A stretch of 64,000 nt of DNA from Nocardia sp. NBC_01327. GTDB taxonomy: Bacteria > Actinomycetota > Actinomycetes > Mycobacteriales > Mycobacteriaceae. Of this stretch, positions 54,828 to 63,420 are shown one piece after another (within the stretch, counting starts at the first letter, position 1; every line of letters starts with the position of its first letter). Made by a program: the position numbers and the translations under genes. The DNA is taken from NCBI RefSeq assembly GCF_035958815.1, contig NZ_CP108383.1, positions 1,674,001-1,738,000 on the forward strand. The letters are read 5' to 3'. Below the pieces are notes generated by a model that saw only the letters and a list, made by a program, of their open reading frames with translations, searched no databases and had not been told where the DNA came from.

Positions 54828-54930
54828 GCGCTCGGCCTTCGAGCGCCTGGTCCTCACCCGGAGCACCCCGCCGCTGCTGGAGGGTTGCCGATCAGCGAGC
54901 CGGGGCTTAACGCTGATGCTCTTGACCTGT
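54828..54930 (-). ncRNA. SAM-IV riboswitch in the metY leader
   Basis: On the minus strand the leader reads GGUCAAGAGCAUCAGCG at 54927-54911, AGCCCCGGCUCGCUGAUCGG, CAACCCUCC, GCGGCGGGGUGC and finally GGUGAGGACCAGG at about 54858-54846. The P1 strands GGUC and GACC close the aptamer; AUCAGCG and CGCUGAU form the next helix, and the CAACCCUCC and GGGGUGC segments are typical of the SAM-IV core. A hairpin GCGCUCG-AAGGC-CGAGCGC and an AGGAGG follow, possibly part of the expression platform. The position before metY is the usual one in actinomycetes. Confidence 0.88.
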
Positions 54931-54939
54931 TGCGAAATT

Positions 54940-55671
54940 CTAACGGGGACCGGTGGCGGCCGTCGCGACGGGGAGGGCGCAACTGCGCGTGTACTCCTCG
55001 TAGGCGGCGAGCACATTGTCGATGAGCTCGCGTGCCGTGCTCGCGCTGGAGCAATCGGGGAACTCGGAGGAGGCGTCGAATTCGCACTCCATGCCGATGC
55101 GCACGATGGCGTGCCAGGTGGCCGAGATCATCCGCACCGGCATGGCGTTCGGATCGGTCTGCAGGCGTTCGGCGAGCACCGTCGTCATGGACAGGGTCTT
55201 GGTATCGGCCGCGGACAGGCTTTCGGCGCGGACTGTCGCATTGCTCTGGGTGATGCGCTGCATCTGCTGAAACCAGTGGAACGGCAGCGGATTGTCGCCC
55301 TCGATGACCTGCTCGACCACGGCCATGAACGCGTCGAGCAGGGCCTGCAGCTCATTGCCGGTGATGGGCTGCGCGCGCAGCTGGTCGGCGAGCGCCCGGC
55401 CCATGTCCTCGATCGGGGCGATGACGATCGCCTCTTTGCTGTCGAAGTACCGGTTGATGGTGCGCGGTGAGACATCGGCCGCATCGGCGATCTGCTCGAC
55501 GGTGGTGGCGTCGAAGCCCTGGGCATCGCACAGCTGCAGTGCCACATCGATGATGCGCGTCCGGGTCTGCTGCTTCTTGCGCTCGCGCAGACCCGGCCGA
55601 TGGCGCTCCAGACTCGCCCGCTCGGGGCTGTGGAGTGTCAGTGAACCGGCATGCGTCGACGACTCGGACAT
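54940..55671 (-). CDS. TetR-family transcriptional regulator of the adjacent efflux pump
   Basis: A 243-residue regulator: helix-turn-helix at about 30-78 (TRTRIIDVALQLCDAQGFDATTVEQIADAADVSPRTINRYFDSKEAIV), then a helical ligand-binding domain. The ATG at 55671 opens MSESSTHAG; the open stretch further up crosses the promoter region and is not used. It is divergent from a 14-helix MFS exporter, and the promoter region holds a near-perfect direct repeat. The ligand is probably a drug or lipid exported by that pump. Confidence 0.9.
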   Translation of the reverse strand: MSESSTHAGSLTLHSPERASLERHRPGLRERKKQQTRTRIIDVALQLCDAQGFDATTVEQIADAADVSPRTINRYFDSKEAIVIAPIEDMGRALADQLRAQPITGNELQALLDAFMAVVEQVIEGDNPLPFHWFQQMQRITQSNATVRAESLSAADTKTLSMTTVLAERLQTDPNAMPVRMISATWHAIVRIGMECEFDASSEFPDCSSASTARELIDNVLAAYEEYTRSCALPVATAATGPR

Positions 55672-55712
55672 GCCGTCATTGTATAGCCGTCCGGCGAGAT
55701 TGTGACGAGAAC

Positions 55713-55759
55713 CGCCAACTGTCTGATTGCGACACTTTTCTCTTGACGCCAATTGTCTG
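55713..55759. promoter_or_regulatory. direct-repeat operators between TetR and MFS
   Basis: CGCCAACTGTCTG (55713-55725) and CGCCAATTGTCTG (55747-55759) match at 12 of 13 bases with a 34-base period, placing both on the same face of DNA. They lie 50-96 bases before the MFS start and 42-88 bases from the TetR start, in the AT-richer promoter zone. These are the likely binding sites of the divergent TetR. Confidence 0.6.
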
Positions 55760-55808
55760 GAGGTGCCACGATGGACCAGGCTGTTCGAACCACTCCTGAG
55801 GAGACGGC

Positions 55809-57302
55809 ATGACCACTGGGATGGCGACTCTCGCGCCCGATGAAAAATCAAGTCAGACAAGCGCTTCCAAGCGCTGGCTGGCGCTGGGCGTGATTGCCAT
55901 GGCCCAGCTGATGGTGGTGCTCGACGCCACCATCGTCACTATTTCCCTGCCCTTCGCCCAGCAGGACCTCGGCATCAGCGACGGCAACCGGCAGTGGATC
56001 CTCACCGCCTACACGCTGATCTTCGGTGGCCTGCTGCTACTCGGCGGACGGCTCGCCGACTACCTCGGCCGCCGCCGCATCTTCCTGATCGGCCTGATCG
56101 GCTTCGCCGGAGCCTCGGCGCTGGCCGGACTCGCGCAGAACACCGCGGAACTGTTCGCCGGTCGCGGCCTGCAGGGTGCGTTCGGCGCACTGCTGGCGCC
56201 GGCGGCGCTGTCGCTGGTGTCGATCACCTTCACCGAGCCCAAGGAGCGGGCGCGCGCGTTCGGCGTCTTCGCCGGCGTCTCGGCGGGCGGCGCGGCCATC
56301 GGCCTGATCGTCGGCGGTCTGCTCACCGAGTACGCCAGCTGGCGCTGGTGCCTGCTGGTGAACACGCCCATCGCACTGCTGGCCTTCGCCGGCGCCATGG
56401 CGTTCGTCATCAAGGACATTCCCGCGCCGCGCACCGGCGGGTACGACCTGCCCGGCGCGGTCACCGCGACGCTCGGTCTGATCTCGGTCGTCTACGGCTT
56501 CAGCCGCGCGGCGTCGGACGGCTGGACCGCGAGCACCACCCTCGGCTTCCTCGTCGCGGGTGTGGCACTGCTCGTCGCCTTCGTGGTCATCGAACGTCGT
56601 ACCGCGAATCCGCTGCTGCCACTGCGTATTCCGGGTGAGATCAACCGCGGCGGATCGTTCCTGGTCGCGCTCATCACCCCGATCGCCATGTTCGCCATGT
56701 TCCTGAACCTGAGCTTCTACCTGCAGCTCACCCTCGGGTACTCGGCGCTCAAGGCGGGTGTGTCGTTCCTGCCGTTCCCGGTGGGCATCGTCATCTCGGC
56801 CGGTATCGCCAGTGCGCTGCTGCCGAAGATCGGGCCGCGTCCGGTCATGCTGACCGGTGCGGTGCTCGGCACGGGCGGTCTGCTGTACCTGGCCCAGCTG
56901 TCCTTCGGTGACAGCTACTCCACCAGCGTGCTGCCCGCCATCCTGCTCATCGCGCTCGGCATGGGCGGATTGTTCGTGGCCATGCAGACCACCGCGCTGC
57001 ATCAGGTGGACGAGAAGGATTCCGGTGTGGCCAGTGCGCTGCTGAACGCGGCGCAGCAGGTCGGCGGTTCCATCGGCACCGCGCTGCTGATGACGCTCTC
57101 GGTGCAGGCGGCCGAGCGGTATGCCAAGAATCACCCGACCATCGACAATGTGGTGGCCCGGGCGGCGATCCACAGTTATGACGTGGCGTTCTACGCGGGC
57201 GCCGGCTTCTTCCTGCTGACCATTCCGATCATCGCGTTCATGATCCGGGACAAGCCGGAGACGCTGCTGGAGGGCTCCGAGCACGTGCACGTCGGAGTCT
57301 GA
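55809..57302 (+). CDS. MFS drug:H+ antiporter, DHA2 (14-helix) type
   Basis: A 497-residue exporter with 14 predicted membrane helices. Marks of the DHA2 group: the first-loop DATIVTISLPFAQQDLG (about 39-55), GGRLADYLGRRRIFLIG (motif A, about 80-96), the antiporter motif C in GVSAGGAAIGLIVGG near 156-170 and QVGGSIGTALLM near 417. GAGGAG lies before the ATG. Divergent from, and probably repressed by, the TetR gene. Probably confers resistance to a hydrophobic compound; the substrate is unknown. Confidence 0.92.
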   Translation: MTTGMATLAPDEKSSQTSASKRWLALGVIAMAQLMVVLDATIVTISLPFAQQDLGISDGNRQWILTAYTLIFGGLLLLGGRLADYLGRRRIFLIGLIGFAGASALAGLAQNTAELFAGRGLQGAFGALLAPAALSLVSITFTEPKERARAFGVFAGVSAGGAAIGLIVGGLLTEYASWRWCLLVNTPIALLAFAGAMAFVIKDIPAPRTGGYDLPGAVTATLGLISVVYGFSRAASDGWTASTTLGFLVAGVALLVAFVVIERRTANPLLPLRIPGEINRGGSFLVALITPIAMFAMFLNLSFYLQLTLGYSALKAGVSFLPFPVGIVISAGIASALLPKIGPRPVMLTGAVLGTGGLLYLAQLSFGDSYSTSVLPAILLIALGMGGLFVAMQTTALHQVDEKDSGVASALLNAAQQVGGSIGTALLMTLSVQAAERYAKNHPTIDNVVARAAIHSYDVAFYAGAGFFLLTIPIIAFMIRDKPETLLEGSEHVHVGV

Positions 57303-57316
57303 GCTACCACCGCTTT

Positions 57317-57351
57317 CGCGGGCCGCGTCCTCTCCGGGGGCGCGGCCCGCG
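57317..57351 (+). terminator. terminator after the MFS gene
   Basis: CGCGGGCCGCG / CGCGGCCCGCG, an 11-bp perfect GC stem with a 13-base loop. The following 57352-57646 stretch carries a short direct repeat (GTCGTGCCGGG twice) and a GGACC / GGTCC dyad around TGGTACCA; it must hold the icd promoter but contains no gene I can support. Confidence 0.75.
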
Positions 57352-57646
57352 TCGTGCCGGGGGCAACCCGTGTCGTGCCGGGAAAGCCCCGTGGTGACGG
57401 TGCACACTACTCACCGGTAACTGAGGGCGGGGTCCCGCACAGCGGGGGCTGCCCGTGCGGTGCGGTTCATAGCAGCAGTACGCTCGTCTTGTTTGGCGCC
57501 ACAAACTGTACGGACCTGGTACCAGAGGTCCCGCAGGAAACGTCGGGCATATACGTTGTTTGTTGAACAGCCGGGGTCCCCGCTCACAAGCGTGCTCACC
57601 CGGCCGTGCAATGGGAGCACCACCTTCCTAGGAGGACACGAAGTCC

Positions 57647-58864
57647 ATGTCCAAGATCAAGGTTGAAGGGACTGTCGTCGAACTCGATGGCGACGAGATG
57701 ACCCGGATCATCTGGCAGTTCATCAAGGACAAGCTGATAATTCCGTACCTCGATGTGAACCTCGAGTACTACGACCTCGGCATCGAGTACCGCGACAAGA
57801 CCGATGATCAGGTCACCGTCGACGCCGCCAACGCCATCAAGAAGCACGGCGTCGGCGTGAAATGCGCGACGATCACCCCGGATGAAGCCCGCGTCGAGGA
57901 ATTCGACCTCAAGAAGATGTGGCGGTCGCCGAACGGCACCATCCGCAATATTCTGGGCGGCACCATCTTCCGTGCGCCGATCATCATCTCGAATGTTCCG
58001 CGTCTGGTTCCGGGTTGGACCAAGCCGATCATCATCGGCCGTCACGCCTTCGGTGACCAGTACCGCGCCACCGATTTCAAGGTGCATCAGGCCGGCACCG
58101 TCACCCTGACCTTCACGCCGGAGGACGGCTCCGAGCCGATCCAGCACGAGGTCGTCCGCATGCCGGAAGACGGCGGCGTGATCATGGGTATGTACAACTT
58201 CCAGGACTCGATCCGGGATTTCGCGCGTGCCTCGCTGAATTACGGTCTGCAGCAGAACTACCCGGTGTACCTCTCCACGAAGAACACCATCCTGAAGGCC
58301 TACGACGGCATGTTCAAGGACACCTTCGAAGAGGTCTACCAGACCGAGTTCAAGAAGGAATTCGACGCCGCCGGCCTGACCTACGAGCACCGGCTCATCG
58401 ACGATATGGTCGCCTCCGCGCTCAAGTGGGAGGGCGGCTACGTCTGGGCCTGCAAGAACTACGACGGCGATGTGCAGTCCGACACCGTCGCGCAGGGCTT
58501 CGGCTCGCTGGGCCTGATGACCTCGGTGCTGCTCACCCCGGACGGCCGCACCTGTGAGGCGGAGGCCGCGCACGGCACCGTCACCCGGCACTTCCGCCAG
58601 CACCAGCAGGGCAAGCCCACCTCCACGAACCCGATCGCCTCGATCTTCGCGTGGACCCGTGGCCTGGCTCATCGCGGCAAGCTGGACAACACCCCCGAGG
58701 TCATCGCCTTCGCGCAGACCCTCGAGGATGTCGTCATCAAGACCGTCGAGGACGGCCAGATGACCAAGGACCTGGCGCTGCTCGTCGGCGGCGATCAGGG
58801 CTACCTCACCACCGAGGAATTCCTCGGTGTGCTCGACGCCAACCTGGCGCGCACCCTGCGCTGA
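57647..58864 (+). CDS. icd: NADP-dependent isocitrate dehydrogenase
   Basis: Converts isocitrate and NADP+ to 2-oxoglutarate, CO2 and NADPH in the citrate cycle. The 405-residue protein is of the homodimeric, eukaryote-like type (as in M. tuberculosis Icd1), recognisable from the N terminus ([19 protein letters not shown]), the substrate loop [19 protein letters not shown] (about 94-112), [14 protein letters not shown] (about 131-144) and the C-terminal [14 protein letters not shown] (about 302-315). AGGAGG lies before the ATG. A strong hairpin follows. Confidence 0.97.
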   Translation: MSKIKVEGTVVELDGDEMTRIIWQFIKDKLIIPYLDVNLEYYDLGIEYRDKTDDQVTVDAANAIKKHGVGVKCATITPDEARVEEFDLKKMWRSPNGTIRNILGGTIFRAPIIISNVPRLVPGWTKPIIIGRHAFGDQYRATDFKVHQAGTVTLTFTPEDGSEPIQHEVVRMPEDGGVIMGMYNFQDSIRDFARASLNYGLQQNYPVYLSTKNTILKAYDGMFKDTFEEVYQTEFKKEFDAAGLTYEHRLIDDMVASALKWEGGYVWACKNYDGDVQSDTVAQGFGSLGLMTSVLLTPDGRTCEAEAAHGTVTRHFRQHQQGKPTSTNPIASIFAWTRGLAHRGKLDNTPEVIAFAQTLEDVVIKTVEDGQMTKDLALLVGGDQGYLTTEEFLGVLDANLARTLR

Positions 58865-58892
58865 GGCGCAACGGCAGCTCGCCACCACATTC

Positions 58893-58930
58893 CGGGCACC
58901 TGTCCCGCCACTCGGCGGAGCGGGTGCCCG
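58893..58930 (+). terminator. terminator after icd
   Basis: CGGGCACC / GGTGCCCG with an inner CCGCC-ACTC-GGCGG hairpin, followed by AACTGTTTTC. Confidence 0.8.
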
Positions 58931-59047
58931 AACTGTTTTCCGCGCTCGGGCCGCTTTCGGCACTCGGGAAAGAGTGCCCCGGGTTCCCATCCGCCCTGTT
59001 CGTGAGTGAGATCACCGGTGCGGAGGGTATCGGGCGGGTTCGCTCGG

Positions 59048-60307
59048 ATGTTGCGATTGGTCGTGGCCAATTCTGTCTCCGAATCTGTTGATTCCGTGTC
59101 CGAGAGCACGGCCACGTCCGGGTACGTCGAGCCGGCGGCCGGGCGCGGGTGGCATGTGCCCGCCATGCTGGCGCTGGCGATGGGCGGATTCGGCATCGGC
59201 ACAACCGAATTCGTGACGATGGGATTGCTTCCGGAGATCGCGCGGGGGATGAATGTTTCCGAACCTGTTGCGGGGCACGCGGTTTCGGCGTACGCACTCG
59301 GCGTAGTGGTCGGCGCTCCGGTGATCGCGGCGCTCTGCGCGCGCATGTCGCGCAAGAAGCTGCTGATCGCGTTGATGATGGCCTTCACGCTCGGCAATGC
59401 GGCGTCGGTGTTCGCGCCCTCGTACACGACGCTGGTGATCGCGCGATTCGTGACGGGTCTGCCGCACGGCGCCTATTTCGGCGTGGCCTCGCTGGCCGCC
59501 GCCTCGCTGGCTCCGGTGGGGCAGCGTGCCAAGGCGGTTGCCGCGGTTATGCTGGGGTTGAGCGCCGCCAATGTTGTCGGCGTTCCCGCCGCCACCTGGC
59601 TGGGTCAGCACCTCGGCTGGCGGGACGCCTATGTGGTGGTCGCCGTTATCGGCGCGGCCACGGTCGCCGCGCTCTTCCGATTCGTGCCGGAGCTCACCGG
59701 TATCCGGCTCACCGATCCCCGTACCGAACTGGGCGCGCTGCGCCGTTCCCAGGTGCTGCTGACGCTGCTGGTCGGCGCGGTCGGCTTCGGCGGCATGTTC
59801 GCGGTCTACACCTACATCACCACGACGCTCACCGATGTGGCGGGCATGCCGGTCGGCCTGGTGCCGATTGTGCTGATGCTGTTCGGATTCGGAATGGTGG
59901 CGGGCAATATCATCGGCGGCGTACTGGCCGATCGCGGTGTGGATCGCGCGATATTCGCGGCATTGATATCGATGGTGGTGATCCTGGCCGTCTTTATCGC
60001 GGCGGCGCACAATCCGTATACCGCGGCGGCGGGCGCATTCTTCGTCGGAGCGTCCGGTGCGGCATTGGCACCCGGCCTGCAAACTCGGCTGATGGATGTG
60101 GCACACGATGCGCAAACTCTGGCTGCCGCGCTGAATCACGCGGCGCTCAATATCGCGAATGCCGCGGGCGCCTGGCTGGGTGGTCTGGTGATCGCCGCCG
60201 GGCTCGGTTACACGGCTCCGGCCGTGGTGGGCACGGGTCTCGCGGTGCTCGGCACGCTGTTGTTCGCTGGCACCGTGCTGATCGCCCGCGCCTCGCGTAA
60301 GGCGTAG
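59048..60307 (+). CDS. MFS transporter, DHA1 (12-helix) type
   Basis: A 419-residue transporter with 12 predicted helices. Marks: MGGFGIGTTEFVTMGLLPEIARGMNV (about 45-70), typical of the AraJ/sugar-efflux DHA1 group, the motif CARMSRKKLLIAL near 98-110 and GLSAANVVGVPAATWLG near 173-190. The N terminus (about 40 residues) is Ser-rich and acidic. The true start is uncertain: GTG at 59006, the ATG at 59048 or a later GTG. No regulator is adjacent. Substrate unknown; export of a small polar molecule or drug is likely. Confidence 0.85.
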   Translation: MLRLVVANSVSESVDSVSESTATSGYVEPAAGRGWHVPAMLALAMGGFGIGTTEFVTMGLLPEIARGMNVSEPVAGHAVSAYALGVVVGAPVIAALCARMSRKKLLIALMMAFTLGNAASVFAPSYTTLVIARFVTGLPHGAYFGVASLAAASLAPVGQRAKAVAAVMLGLSAANVVGVPAATWLGQHLGWRDAYVVVAVIGAATVAALFRFVPELTGIRLTDPRTELGALRRSQVLLTLLVGAVGFGGMFAVYTYITTTLTDVAGMPVGLVPIVLMLFGFGMVAGNIIGGVLADRGVDRAIFAALISMVVILAVFIAAAHNPYTAAAGAFFVGASGAALAPGLQTRLMDVAHDAQTLAAALNHAALNIANAAGAWLGGLVIAAGLGYTAPAVVGTGLAVLGTLLFAGTVLIARASRKA

Positions 60308-60439
60308 CGGAAACGGCGTCCGGCGCGAGACTCACAGGTATCCTCGAGCTGAATTCACAGCGAACGCCGATATTCTCTCGAGTTGTCGGCCGAAGAGCGC
60401 TCTCGACTGGACAACTCCTGCTACGAAAGGAAATCCGTC

Positions 60440-60667
60440 ATGCGTGCTGTTCGAGTCGCAGTCCTCACCGGTGGTTTGCTGGCCGGTCTGTTTCTTGTCG
60501 TTCCCGGTGTCGCTTCCGCCGATCCGGTGAGTTGCGGCCCCGATCTCAACAGTTGTGCGACCACGTGTCGTGAGACCATCGGAAACCAGAACATTCGGCT
60601 GAACGATTGCGTCATGACCGACGCCGGCTGGACCTGCGACGCCTGCCTGTACAACTCCGAGCAGTAA
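60440..60667 (+). CDS. small secreted protein with six cysteines
   Basis: A 75-residue exported peptide: a Sec signal peptide (1-28, ending VASA), then a mature part of about 47 residues with six cysteines (CGPDLNSCATTC near the start; DC, TC and DAC at the end), enough for three disulphides. Gly, Asp and Asn rich. The start is fixed by GAAAGGAAA before the ATG. I see no family; small disulphide-rich secreted proteins in this phylum include bacteriocins, toxins and inhibitors. It is unrelated in sequence to the four-cysteine peptide at 43731. Confidence 0.8.
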   Translation: MRAVRVAVLTGGLLAGLFLVVPGVASADPVSCGPDLNSCATTCRETIGNQNIRLNDCVMTDAGWTCDACLYNSEQ

Positions 60668-60721
60668 CCCCCGGCGGGTTCGCTGGGCCGGATCGCTGGT
60701 CCGGCCCACAATCGGGCCGCA

Positions 60722-60743
60722 TTACATACACACGTGTATGTAA
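60722..60743. promoter_or_regulatory. perfect palindromic operator of the TetR gene
   Basis: Arms TTACATACAC and GTGTATGTAA separated by AC form a 22-base perfect palindrome, 15 bases before the TetR start codon. A close copy lies before the thiolase gene at 63323-63344. This is very probably the site of the TetR regulator at 60759, acting on itself and on the thiolase. Confidence 0.85.
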
Positions 60744-60758
60744 GTGTACGATGCGTGA

Positions 60759-61403
60759 ATGACCCGTACCGCGACGCCTAAGCCGCCCCGGCGCACCCAG
60801 GAGCAGCGTAGCAGCGAGATGCGGGTGCGATTGCTGGACGCGACCATCGAATGCCTGGTGGAGTACGGATACGCGGGCACGACCACGCCCCGGGTGGCCG
60901 AGCGCGCGGGGGTCACCCGGGGCGCCCAGGTGCACCATTTCGGCTCCAAGACCGATCTGGTGGTCGCGGCCATCAGCCATCTCGCGCAGCGCCGCGCGGA
61001 GGCCGCCATGCTGGAGATCGGGCGGATCAAAGCCGGGCGCGATCCCATCGCGACGGTGCTGGAATTCCTGTGGGAGGCGCATCAGGGCCCGATGTTCATC
61101 GCCGCCGTGGAGTTGTGGGTGGCCGGTCGCACGGATCCGACGCTGGCCGCCGAGATGGGCAAGGTCGAGCCGTTCGTGAACAATGCCGTGCTGCTCGCGC
61201 TGAGTCACTACGTCCCCGACGAGGTGCATCGCAAGGACGCCCGGGATTTCGTCTTCACCGCCATGGACGCCCTGCGCGGCATTCTCGTCTCGAGCTTCAT
61301 CGATCCGGATCCCGAACGCGCACACCGCCGTTGGCTGCGCGCGTCGGTCCAGTTGCGTACGGCAGCGCAGGTCACGCTGCCGGGCATGCGGCTGCTCGAC
61401 TGA
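60759..61403 (+). CDS. TetR-family transcriptional regulator
   Basis: A 214-residue regulator: helix-turn-helix at about 17-68 (EQRSSEMRVRLLDATIECLVEYGYAGTTTPRVAERAGVTRGAQVHHFGSKTDLV), followed by a helical ligand-binding domain. It is convergent with the NCS1 permease gene and downstream of a secreted peptide gene. The perfect palindrome at its own promoter recurs, slightly changed, in front of the thiolase gene at 63421, which ties it to a lipid or steroid catabolic operon at that end of the window. Confidence 0.92.
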   Translation: MTRTATPKPPRRTQEQRSSEMRVRLLDATIECLVEYGYAGTTTPRVAERAGVTRGAQVHHFGSKTDLVVAAISHLAQRRAEAAMLEIGRIKAGRDPIATVLEFLWEAHQGPMFIAAVELWVAGRTDPTLAAEMGKVEPFVNNAVLLALSHYVPDEVHRKDARDFVFTAMDALRGILVSSFIDPDPERAHRRWLRASVQLRTAAQVTLPGMRLLD

Positions 61404-63056
61404 TCAGTTCTGGTGGGGCAGTAGGTGAATGCCGGTCTTGTCGGTCGAGAGCGCAAGTGAGCTGATGTACTGGATTTCGCCCTCCGGTCCCGGCACCGCC
61501 GAGGCGATCATGTCCGGCCGCTCGAATTCCATCCCGGTGACCGCGCAGGCCAGCAGTTCGCCGGACGGGTTGCCGTGCTCGTCGAACAGCGGCAGCTCGA
61601 TGCCGTCGTCGGTGCGGCGCAGGTAGTACTTGCCTTTGGTGACGATGGCGGTGAGCGGCGTCGCGATGAAGGCCACGACGATCGCGACGATGGGGGAGTA
61701 CGGCTTGAGCAGCTCACCGAACAGGCCGAAGAAGGTCATGATCGACAGCAGCGTCGCCGATCCGAAGCCGACCAGGCCGACCGGATTGAAGTCGTAGAGC
61801 ATGCCGCGGCGGAACTCCGGCACCTTCGGCGAGAGCTTCAGCACGTACTTGTTGATCGCGATATCCGTGGCGACGGTGACGATCCAGGCGATGCCGCAGT
61901 TGGCGTAGAAGCCGAGAATATTGTTCAGGAAGTCGAACATATTGGCTTCCATCAGGATCAGCGCGATCACCAGGTTCACCACCAGGAAGACCAGCCGGCC
62001 CGGATAGGTCTTGGTGACCCGGGTGTAGGAGTTGGTCCAGGCCAGCGAGCCGGAGTAGGCATTGGTGACATTGATCTTGATCTGGCTGATGACCACCAGC
62101 ACCACCGCCAGCGTCATGGCCAGCCAGCCCGGGACCATATTCTTGTAGATCTCCAGGAACTGGTGCACCGGCTGATTCGCAATGCCCTGTGCGGCAGGCA
62201 GAGTCGCGATCAGGTAGACCGCCAGGAACAGTCCGACCACCTGCTTGAGCGCGCCGAAGAGCACCCAGCCCGGACCCGCGAGCAGCATCCAGCCCCACCA
62301 CTTGCGGGCATTCTCAGGGGTGCGCGGCGGCATGAAGCGCAGATAGTCGATCTGCTCGGCGATCTGCGCGATGAGCGACAGGCAGACGCCCGCGGCCAGC
62401 AGTGTGCCGGAAAGGCTGACGCCGGAACCGTTCTCACCGCCGTAGGCGAAGAACGCGGAGACCGAGTCGGGGTGGCGCACCAGCAGGAAGCCGAAGGGCA
62501 GCACCATCAGCAGCAGCCACAGCGGAGTGGTCCAGACCTGCAGTTTGGCCAGGGTGTTCATGCCGTAGATGACCAGCGGGAAGATGATCAGCGTGGAGGT
62601 CAGGTAGCCGATCCACACCGGTATGCCCAGGCCCAGCTCCAGGCCCTGGGCCATGATCGACCCCTCCAGCGCGAAGAAGATGAAGGTGAACGAGGCGAAC
62701 ACGATATTGGTGACGATCGACCCGTAGTAGCCGAAGCCGCTGCCGCGGGTGATGAGGTCGAGGTCGATGTTGTAGCGGGCCGCGTAGTAGGCGAGCGGGA
62801 AGCCGGTCAGCATCACCACGAGGGCGAAGATGCCGATGCCCAGCAGCGCGTTTCCGGTGCCGTTGGCAATGCCGATATTCGCGCCGATGGCGAAGTCGGC
62901 GAGGTAGGCGATGCCGCCGAGGGCCGAGATGCCGACCACCGCCGGGCTCCACTTTCGGTAACTGCGCGGGGCGAACCGCAGCGTGTAGTCCTCCAGGGTT
63001 TCCTTGGCGGCGGCTATTCCGTCTGCGTTCGCCGATCGGGCATCGACATCGACCAC
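61404..63056 (-). CDS. NCS1-family permease (purine/cytosine/allantoin type)
   Basis: A 550-residue permease with 12 predicted helices. Marks of the NCS1 family: YTLRFAPRSYRKWSPAVVG near 22, GIAYLADFAIGANIGIANGTGNALLG (about 45-70) and GFPLAYYAARYNIDLDLITRGSGFGYYGS (about 81-110), with IKINVTNAYSGSLAWTN near 325. The C terminus (about 470-550) is a soluble extension of about 80 residues, longer than usual. The GTG at 63056 has AGGAGA before it; the open frame above it is not needed. Likely substrate: a purine, pyrimidine or hydantoin. The neighbours give no salvage gene to confirm this. Confidence 0.85.
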   Translation of the reverse strand: MVDVDARSANADGIAAAKETLEDYTLRFAPRSYRKWSPAVVGISALGGIAYLADFAIGANIGIANGTGNALLGIGIFALVVMLTGFPLAYYAARYNIDLDLITRGSGFGYYGSIVTNIVFASFTFIFFALEGSIMAQGLELGLGIPVWIGYLTSTLIIFPLVIYGMNTLAKLQVWTTPLWLLLMVLPFGFLLVRHPDSVSAFFAYGGENGSGVSLSGTLLAAGVCLSLIAQIAEQIDYLRFMPPRTPENARKWWGWMLLAGPGWVLFGALKQVVGLFLAVYLIATLPAAQGIANQPVHQFLEIYKNMVPGWLAMTLAVVLVVISQIKINVTNAYSGSLAWTNSYTRVTKTYPGRLVFLVVNLVIALILMEANMFDFLNNILGFYANCGIAWIVTVATDIAINKYVLKLSPKVPEFRRGMLYDFNPVGLVGFGSATLLSIMTFFGLFGELLKPYSPIVAIVVAFIATPLTAIVTKGKYYLRRTDDGIELPLFDEHGNPSGELLACAVTGMEFERPDMIASAVPGPEGEIQYISSLALSTDKTGIHLLPHQN

Positions 63057-63231
63057 GAGGTTCTCCTGTCCCAGTGCACCGCGTTCACGGCGACGGTTCG
63101 AAACTCCTGCAGGGATGTGCCCGGGCAATTGCCGATCGATTACGTCGCCGTTACGGCACCCTCACCTGTGGCGGAAGTCACCTGAGGCAGCTACCGGCTG
63201 GCATGCGCTCCGGCGACCGCGGCGGAGATCG

Positions 63232-63344
63232 CATACAACTTTGGCTGTATGTACTAATGCAACCGGCTTCTCCTGGAACTTTGACGGAGTTCGCGCTGGT
63301 AGAAGCCTGACCCCTTGTTGTCTTACATACACCTCTGTATGTTT
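63232..63344. promoter_or_regulatory. operator sites before the Ltp1-like thiolase
   Basis: At 63323-63344 the arms TTACATACAC and TGTATGTTT face each other across CTC, differing in only a few bases from the perfect operator at 60722. At 63232-63251 the half-sites CATACA and TGTATG occur again with 8 bases between them. The 364-base divergent gap (63057-63420) otherwise holds no gene. It must carry the promoters of both flanking genes. Confidence 0.7.
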
Positions 63345-63420
63345 GTGCACAGTTCGACCCGTCGGGTCGACACCAGCCGCGCGTCCTGGCGTGGTGCGCG
63401 GCCTGATGTGAGGAGTTCGA

